Both the position numbers and the translations under genes were made by a program. The notes beneath the pieces were generated by a model, which was not told the DNA's origin, ran no database searches, and worked only from the letters and a program-made list of their open reading frames with translations. Below, one piece after another: positions 59,185 to 64,000 of a DNA stretch of 64,000 nt (position 1 is the stretch's first letter; each line of letters starts with the position of its first letter). This DNA comes from Rhodobacteraceae bacterium UBA6796 (GTDB taxonomy: Bacteria > Pseudomonadota > Alphaproteobacteria > Rhodobacterales > Rhodobacteraceae), in NCBI GenBank assembly GCA_002452815.1, contig DKFM01000006.1, positions 377,325 to 441,324 on the forward strand, in the 5' to 3' direction.

Positions 59185-59643
59185 TCAGATCACAAGCGTC
59201 ATAAAGGTCGAATTCGGATCGGGGCGATAGCCTGCGAAGGGTTCGCATTCGACAAAACCCGCCGCCAGGTAGAGGCCGCGCGCCGCCAGAAACGACGGTT
59301 GCGCGCCGGTTTCCAGGCTGATCCGGGCGAAACCGGCCTCGCGCGCTTCGGTAATCAGATGATCCAGCATCATCCGCGCAAGGCCCCGCCCGCGCAGCTC
59401 CAGCAGGATATGCATGGATTTGATTTCGGCATGGGTCGGGTCGATCCGCTTGAGTGCGCCCATGCCCACAGCCCGCCCCTCTTCACGCATCACGAAAAAG
59501 GCAATCCCCGGGGCGGCAAGCGCCGAGGCGGGCAGCATGTGGATCGATTCGGGCGGCGTATCGGCATGCATCGCATCGGTATGGCGGCGATGCAAAAGCG
59601 CCAGATCTTCCTGCACGGGATGTTCGCGGGTGATGGTGATCAT
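59185..59643 (-). CDS. GNAT-family N-acetyltransferase
   Basis: A 152-residue acetyltransferase of the GNAT fold. The acetyl-CoA loop LRGRGLARMMLDHLI is clear, with the preceding strand AEIKSMHILLELRG and following strand ISLETGA, and a C-terminal GFVECEPFAGYR. GGAGAAGCC lies upstream of the ATG. The acceptor is not predictable. Confidence 0.88.
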   Translation of the reverse strand: MITITREHPVQEDLALLHRRHTDAMHADTPPESIHMLPASALAAPGIAFFVMREEGRAVGMGALKRIDPTHAEIKSMHILLELRGRGLARMMLDHLITEAREAGFARISLETGAQPSFLAARGLYLAAGFVECEPFAGYRPDPNSTFMTLVI

Positions 59644-59759
59644 CGGCTTCTCCGAACGACTGATGAGGGTGGCACATCAAATGCACCACCCTATTGTCGC
59701 CACTTGGCGATGAAAGAAAAGGGGGCAGCGCGAATAGACCCGCGCCCCCTGCCCGTCTT

Positions 59760-59996
59760 TCACCCCTGCAACCAACCCGCCAGTTTTTCAGGGTCCGGCA
59801 GACCGCCCGCATGCACCAGCTTGCCGTCGACGCTGATCCCCGGTGTGGACATCACACCCGCACGGGCGATCGCGGCCATGTCGGTGACTTTCTCGACCTG
59901 CACCTCGATGCCCAGTTCGGCGGCGGCCGCGCGCATCATCTCCGCGGTCGTTTCGCAACGCTTGCAACCGGGACCATAGATTTTGACGTCTTTCAT
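59760..59996 (-). CDS. small thioredoxin-fold redox protein
   Basis: A 78-residue protein with a CxxC pair in YGPGCKRCET and the later cis-proline region MSTPGISVDGKLVH, matching the redox-active disulfide protein 2 family (glutaredoxin-like). It is the last gene of an ArsR-permease-redox operon and may reduce the transported species or the permease cysteines. The ATG at 59996 is six bases from GAGGAG; an ATG three bases earlier is also possible. Confidence 0.85.
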   Translation of the reverse strand: MKDVKIYGPGCKRCETTAEMMRAAAAELGIEVQVEKVTDMAAIARAGVMSTPGISVDGKLVHAGGLPDPEKLAGWLQG

Positions 59997-60006
59997 CATG
60001 CTCTCC

Positions 60007-61059
60007 TCAAAACAGGGCGTTGAACAGGAAGCCGACACCCAGAATACCTGCGGTGACGACGCCGATGAACACCGCCAGCAGGCGCAGCGTCAGCACCTGA
60101 CGCAGAATGATCATCTCGGGCAGGCTCAGCGCGATCACCGACATCATGAAGGCCAGCACCGTGCCAAGCGCGGCGCCCTTGCCCAGCAGCGCCTCGACGA
60201 TCGGGATGACACCGGCGGCGTTGGTGTACATCGGCACGCCCAGCACCACCGCCGCGGGCACCGACCACCAAGCATCCGCGCCCATGATCCGTTCGAGCAG
60301 CGATTGCGGCACATAGCCGTGGATCGCCGCCCCCATGCCGATGCCAAGCAAGATCCACAGCCAGACCTTCGCAAAGATCTCGCGCAGGGCATCCAACCCG
60401 CGACGATAGCGTTCCGGCCAGCTGAGCGCCGTGCCCTCGACCGCGCCCGGCGTTGCCGCGCCGGAATGGATGTCGCGCACCCAGTCCTGCAACCATCCCT
60501 CCAGATGCAGCCGCCCGATCACCCAGCCCGCGACGATGGCGATGCCCAGACCGAAGGCAAGATAGACCGCCGCCACCTGCCAGCCGACCAGCCCGATCAG
60601 CAGGATCAGCGCCACCTCGTTCACCATCGGCGCCGCGATCAGGAAGGAGAACGTCACCCCCAGCGGCACCCCGGCCGAGACGAATCCGATGAACAGCGGC
60701 ACGGCCGAGCACGAACAGAAGGGCGTCAGCACCCCCAGCCCCGCCGCCATGCCATTGGCCACGCCCTCACGCCGCCCCGCCAGCAACGCGCGGGTTTGCT
60801 CGGGCGAAAAGAAGCTGCGCACCACGCCCATCGCGAAGACGACCAGCGCCAGCAGCATCATCACCTTGGGCACGTCATAGAAGAAGAACGCCAGCGCCGC
60901 GCCCAGATGGCTGTCCGGCGCCACCGGCAACAGCCCGACCAGAGCCGCCGACAGCGCGGGAAGGCGGGTATAAAGCGCCCACCAGACCACGGCGGCAGCC
61001 AGAACGGCGGCGCTCCATTGCCATGCGGGACGGGGTTTTGTGGGGGAAAGCGTGGTCAT
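60007..61059 (-). CDS. DUF318/ArsP-type permease
   Basis: A 350-residue membrane protein with about eight helices of the YraQ/SO_0444 (DUF318) permease family, which includes the methylarsenite efflux protein ArsP. The TPFCSCSAVPLFIGFVSAGV segment holds the adjacent cysteines expected for binding soft metals or thiol-reactive species, and PMYTNAAGVIPIVEALL is conserved. It overlaps the arsR-type gene by four bases. Substrate is inferred only as an arsenic or metal-like compound. Confidence 0.85.
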   Translation of the reverse strand: MTTLSPTKPRPAWQWSAAVLAAAVVWWALYTRLPALSAALVGLLPVAPDSHLGAALAFFFYDVPKVMMLLALVVFAMGVVRSFFSPEQTRALLAGRREGVANGMAAGLGVLTPFCSCSAVPLFIGFVSAGVPLGVTFSFLIAAPMVNEVALILLIGLVGWQVAAVYLAFGLGIAIVAGWVIGRLHLEGWLQDWVRDIHSGAATPGAVEGTALSWPERYRRGLDALREIFAKVWLWILLGIGMGAAIHGYVPQSLLERIMGADAWWSVPAAVVLGVPMYTNAAGVIPIVEALLGKGAALGTVLAFMMSVIALSLPEMIILRQVLTLRLLAVFIGVVTAGILGVGFLFNALF

Positions 61060-61358
61060 GCGGCGCTCCTGTCTTGCACCCGGCCTTCCGTCGCGGCAGC
61101 GGCCAGAACTGCCGCGACGACCGCCTCGGTTTCAGCGGGCAGATCAGGATTGATACGATAGCGCACCCATTGCGCGTCACGCCGATCCAGCACCAGCCCG
61201 GCAGCCTTGAGCACCCCCAGATGCCGCGACAGGCGACTTTGCGTGGCCGACAAACGGTCGAGCAACTCGCAGGCACAATGCTCACCATGATCCCACAGGA
61301 TTTGCATCGCCCCCAAGCGGGTCGGGTCAGCCAATGCGGACAACGTTTGAACGATCAT
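61056..61358 (-). CDS. ArsR-family repressor with CxC sensor
   Basis: A 100-residue winged-helix repressor. The DNA-recognition helix is in LDRLSATQSRLSRHLGVLKA, and C28-A-C30 in HGEHCACELL is the alpha-3 type metal/As(III) site of ArsR proteins. The ATG at 61358 follows GAGG. It heads the operon and is preceded by an 18-bp near-palindrome, so autoregulation and induction by a thiophilic ligand are likely. Confidence 0.88.
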   Translation of the reverse strand: MIVQTLSALADPTRLGAMQILWDHGEHCACELLDRLSATQSRLSRHLGVLKAAGLVLDRRDAQWVRYRINPDLPAETEAVVAAVLAAAATEGRVQDRSAA

Positions 61359-61374
61359 CACAACCTCATTTGCT

Positions 61375-61392
61375 TATGCGCATAAGCGCATA
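61375..61392. promoter_or_regulatory. operator palindrome upstream of the ArsR-type gene
   Basis: TATGCGCATAAGCGCATA is an 18-bp near-perfect palindrome, differing only at its central pair of positions. It contains a perfect TTATGCGCATAA in part. Its place just before the ArsR-family gene makes it the probable binding site. Confidence 0.65.
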
Positions 61393-61519
61393 CAATTGGC
61401 AAAAAGTCCAGCCCCCATGCCGTTGAATTGCCCTGCCAGCGTGGCGCAGCCTGATGGGGCCAGAGCGCGGTTGCCCCCGGACGCGCCTGGCTGTATCGAC
61501 CCAGCGGAATCTGCTCAGG

Positions 61520-62101
61520 TTAAGCTGCTAATCTGAATGCCTCGGCCGGCGTGCGCATGGCAAGCGCCTGATGAGGGCGGCGGTGGTTGTAGAAGGCGAT
61601 CCAGTCGCCGATAACGAGGGTCGCGTGCTGGATGCTTTCGAAGCGGTGGCGGTGAACGCACTGCTCCTTGAGCGTGCGGATCAGGCGCTCGACCATGCCG
61701 TTCTGCTGCGGGCAGTGCGGGGTGATGAACTCTTGGCGAAGGCCGTAGCTACGCACGAGGGCGGTGAAGTGCCGACTAGTGAAGACCAAGCCGTTGTCCG
61801 ACCTCAGGAGGAACTCCCGGTCGATGCGGCCCAGCGTGCCGAGCCTGGCGATCAGGGCATGTTCCAGAGCGGCGCTGGCTGTCGTCGCCTTGCCTGATCG
61901 TGACAGGTACCACCCCAATAGTTCGCGCGTGTGGCAGTCGATCACCAACGCCAGGGAGGCCCAGCCATCTTTTCCGGCCCAGACCCGCGCCAGATCCGTC
62001 GACCACCTCTCGTTTGGCGCTGTGGCGACGGAGGGCACCGCCTGGATGCGGGATCGCATGCCTATGGCCCGCTTGCGGACCTACCAGCCCTTGAGCTGAA
62101 A
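61520..62101 (-). pseudogene. IS3-type transposase, 3' fragment
   Basis: Encodes the integrase-core part of an IS3-type transposase: NERWSTDLARVWAGKDGW, then LLRSDNGLVFTSRHFT and YNHRRPHQALAMRTP, carrying the DDE residues. Upstream of the ATG at 62059 the frame continues as RIFQLKGW, then a TAG stop, then VRKRAIGMRS, so a Gln codon may have become amber. With the 5' fragment it forms one gene interrupted by the IS903-like element. Confidence 0.8.
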
Positions 62102-62110
62102 GATCCGCTG

Positions 62111-63162
62111 GACGTTGTTGCACATATCGGTGATGAGGAATCCCTGTTCGAATCCAGTGCTTTAGATCGGCGGCATGCCGAAGCCCCTTTCCCCTCGCTA
62201 TCGCACGACGAACTGGTCTGACTACAACGCCGCGCTGCGCCAGCGGGGCTTGCTGTCGGTCTGGTTTGATCCCAGCATGGTCTGGCACGCCGGAAAGACC
62301 GGCAAGCGGGGACGGCCCGAGACCTTCTCTGATGCGGCGGTGCAGGTCTGCCTCACGTTGAAAGTGCTTTTCGGCCTTCCCCTTCGACAAACGGTCGGGC
62401 TGGTCGAGAGCCTGATCCGGATGGCTGGGCTCGATTGGCCTGTGCCGGACTATTCGACGCTGTGTCGACGGCAAGCGCGGCTCGGGGTGCAGATCCCGTA
62501 TCGCCGCTCAGACAAGCCCTTGAACCTGCTCATAGACAGCACCGGGATAAAGTTCCGAGGCGATGGTGAATGGCTGGCCAAGAAGCATGGCCCGTCGCGC
62601 CGCAGGCAATGGCGCAAGGTCCACATCGCGATGGACACAGAGACCGGGGACATACGGGCAGTCGAATTCACCTCAAGCCGCCAAGGTGACAGCCCTCTGC
62701 TACCCGACCTGCTGGCGCAAATTCCCGAGGATGAAGAAATTGCCACCGTGACTGCCGATGGGGCCTACGACACGCGGCGATGCCACACAGCAATCATCGA
62801 GCGCCGCGCCGATGCTTGTCATACCCATCCGCCGGAACGGTCGCGCATGGAAAGAAGACTGTCCCGCCGCAGTTGTGCGAAACGAGATCCTGCGCGCAAC
62901 TCGACGCCTCGGTAGGGCACTCTGGAAGACGTGGGCAGGCTATCATGTCCGAAGTCGGGTCGAAGCCCAGATGAACCGCTTCAAACTTCTCGGCGAACGG
63001 ACCATGTCACGAGATCCAAATCGACAGACCGCCGAAATCCAGATCCGCATCGCAATCATGAACTGCTTCTCGGCCCTCGAAAGGGCCGAGATCGAGGCTG
63101 TCGCCTGAAGGGGCGCCGGAAAGGGGACCATCAGCCTGAACGCTGATTTGCGCAACAACGCC
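62111..63162 (+). mobile_element. IS903-like (IS5 family) insertion sequence
   Basis: A 1,052-bp element, close to the length of IS903. Ends are GACGTTGTTGCACATATC and the inverted right end GGCGTTGTTGCGCAAATC. A perfect 9-bp target duplication GATCCGCTG lies at 62102-62110 and 63163-63171, the size typical of the IS903 subgroup. It is inserted into the transposase gene of the IS3-like element. Confidence 0.9.
62175..63108 (+). pseudogene. IS5-family (IS903-type) transposase, frameshifted
   Basis: The transposase is read in two frames. The first part holds DSTGIKFRGDGEWLAKKHG and TADGAYDTRRCH; the second holds VIPIRRNGRAWKEDCPAAVV, KTWAGYHVRSRVEAQMNRFK with the catalytic Glu, and ends EIEAVA. 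A single extra T in the TT at 62816-62817 breaks the frame, with about 311 codons expected if it is removed. Programmed frameshifting is unlikely at this position, so the copy is probably inactive or contains a sequencing error. Confidence 0.85.
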
Positions 63163-63612
63163 GATCCGCTGCACCGTGTTTTTGTTGAAGCCAAGCAGCC
63201 ACGCGACCGTGCGATAGCCAAAGGACGGCTCCGCTTCGATCATTGCCTTGATCGGCTCGGTAAAGCGCGGATCGACCTTCGGTGTCGTCTTGACCGGCGT
63301 GTAGTAGACCGTGCGCCGCGGCACGCCAAACCAGGCGCAGAACTTGGCGATCGACACCGCAATGCCGTCGGCCTCCTGCAGGTCCTTCAACTGCTTTTCG
63401 TATTGCTCGCGAATGTCGAGCGGGTTCGCGCGCAGGGAGTTCTCCATGCCGCGCTTCGCATCCTCGACCCAACTCTCGATCTCGGAAGGCATCAGGTCGA
63501 ACGACCGGCTCGCTTCTGCCACAGTTGTCTTGCCCTGAATGAGCTCGATCACCAGCGCCGCCTTACACTTTGCCGTCCACCGTTTGATGCTGTCGTCCAT
63601 CGTCATACTCAT
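63163..63612 (-). pseudogene. IS3-type transposase, 5' fragment
   Basis: Starts MSMTMDDSIKRWTAKCKAAL, a helix-turn-helix (OrfA-type) segment, joined directly to an OrfB-type beginning DGIAVSIAKFCAWFGVPRRT and ending KNTVQRI at the insertion point. In relatives these are two overlapping reading frames with extra sequence between, so an internal deletion has probably fused them. It ends at the IS903-like target duplication. Confidence 0.75.
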
Positions 63613-63768
63613 TGCTACGTTCTCCCTTGTAGCATGAGCCGATTTTCACTGGGTCGATACAAGTAGCCCTCAGCTGTCGTCTGACGGAAGCGGAAAGGCC
63701 GCCCCTCTATCACGCGGGTTTATCAACGCCTCTATAGATTCCTCTTGCAACCATAAGGCATTAAAAGT

Positions 63769-63793
63769 GGCTGGGCGGCACATCCGCCCAGCC
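63769..63793 (-). terminator. hairpin between mobile elements
   Basis: Perfect 10-bp stem GGCTGGGCGG/CCGCCCAGCC with loop CACAT; the minus strand continues into a T-run. It may be the remnant terminator of a lost gene, since no gene is visible in 63662-63820. Confidence 0.55.
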
Positions 63794-63821
63794 AACATTT
63801 ACCTATCATGCGCTAGGCTCA

Positions 63822-64000
63822 GGACCCATTAATCGGCTTGCGGTGCCACTGGCGGCGTGATTCACGCTCTCCAACTACAGGAGGGTGTGGTGAGCAATCT
63901 TTTCTGGCTGAGCGACGAGCAGATGGCACGGCTCGAGCCGTTCTTTCCGAAGAGCCATGGCCGCCCACGGGTCGATGATCGTCGTGTTCTGAGCGGGATA
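63822..64000 (+). mobile_element. 5' end of a third insertion sequence (IS5 type)
   Basis: Starts near GGACCCATTAATCGG, the likely left inverted repeat, with a transposase start at 63890. The right part is outside the window. The left boundary is approximate. Confidence 0.6.
63890..64000 (+). CDS. IS5-family transposase, N-terminal fragment (cut by window end)
   Basis: GTG start at 63890 after GGAGGGTG, encoding SNLFWLSDEQMARLEPFFPK then SHGRPRVDDRRVLSGI. This beginning is typical of IS5/DUF4096-type transposases. Translation continues past the window edge. Confidence 0.8.
   Translation, partial: MSNLFWLSDEQMARLEPFFPKSHGRPRVDDRRVLSGI

Larger units (their letters stand above)
61492..63661 (-). 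mobile_element. IS3-like element, decayed and split by an IS903-like insertion
   Basis: Ends read TGTATCGACCCAG at 61492 and its inverted copy ending at 63661, so terminal repeats are visible. Removing the inner element and one target copy leaves about 1.1 kb, shorter than usual for this family. The transposase reading on the minus strand begins near 63612 and ends at 61520. No target duplication flanks the ends (the neighbouring bases differ), which suggests deletion or recombination after insertion. Confidence 0.8.

Noticed and set aside
59064-61392. A tRNA-associated genomic island beginning at tRNA-Arg.
   Set aside because: No integrase and no direct repeat of the tRNA 3' end are visible, and the next genes have ordinary composition; the insertion sequences start more than 2 kb away.
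62175-63108. Programmed ribosomal frameshift to make the IS903-type transposase.
   Set aside because: The break is late, at about codon 214, lacks a slippery heptamer of the usual kind, and is explained by one extra T; IS903-type transposases are normally a single frame.

Overview
The window is GC-rich DNA from an alphaproteobacterium, most likely a Rhodobacter-like member of the Rhodobacteraceae. The evidence is the gene content and local order: a PHB cluster (phaR-phaP-phaC with divergent phaZ), propionyl-CoA carboxylase plus methylmalonyl-CoA mutase, a sulfide:quinone oxidoreductase paired with a DUF5368 protein, DUF2842 and DUF2937 proteins, a short-type ProRS and an Hda-like protein. No species call is justified from sequence reading alone.

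Layout. 1-5971: housekeeping genes (purA, secG, pyrG) and an omega-transaminase. 6059-10606: PHB metabolism, with PhaR-type operators placed inside the phaP promoter. 10716-13758: an orphan membrane protein and a TRAP transporter without its binding protein. 14219-16818: ilvBN behind a leader peptide (Leu-Leu-Val-Val-Val) and attenuator. 16921-26835: two alpha/beta hydrolases (one lacking its serine nucleophile), thrS, a cold-shock gene, lolCD, a di-haem peroxidase and proS. 26959-34342: a pentapeptide-repeat membrane protein, a PerM-like protein, hdaA, ppk and ppx. 34339-36466: a translationally coupled set of three genes. 36663-46569: the propionate module mcmA, pccA and pccB, interspersed with small lipoproteins. 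47080-48876: sqr-DUF5368 behind an ATTC-N8-GAAT operator.

48958-58957 is the most unusual part. It holds a type I secretion exporter (adaptor and ABC permease) in one operon with two strange proteins. One is a 715-residue protein with poly-Gln, alternating acidic/hydrophobic and Gly-rich repeats. The other is a 733-residue protein built from about 45-residue modules. A LuxR-type regulator and two small genes are divergently oriented. I read this as a secretion system for a surface or matrix protein, not recognised as a characterised system.

59064-61392 has tRNA-Arg(UCU), a GNAT gene and an arsR-permease-redox protein operon. 61492-64000 is a mobile-element patch: an IS903-like element with an intact 9-bp target duplication sits inside a decayed IS3-like element, followed by the start of another IS5-type element. 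Large palindromic intergenic repeats around CCCCCGGGATATTT recur through the first 19 kb.
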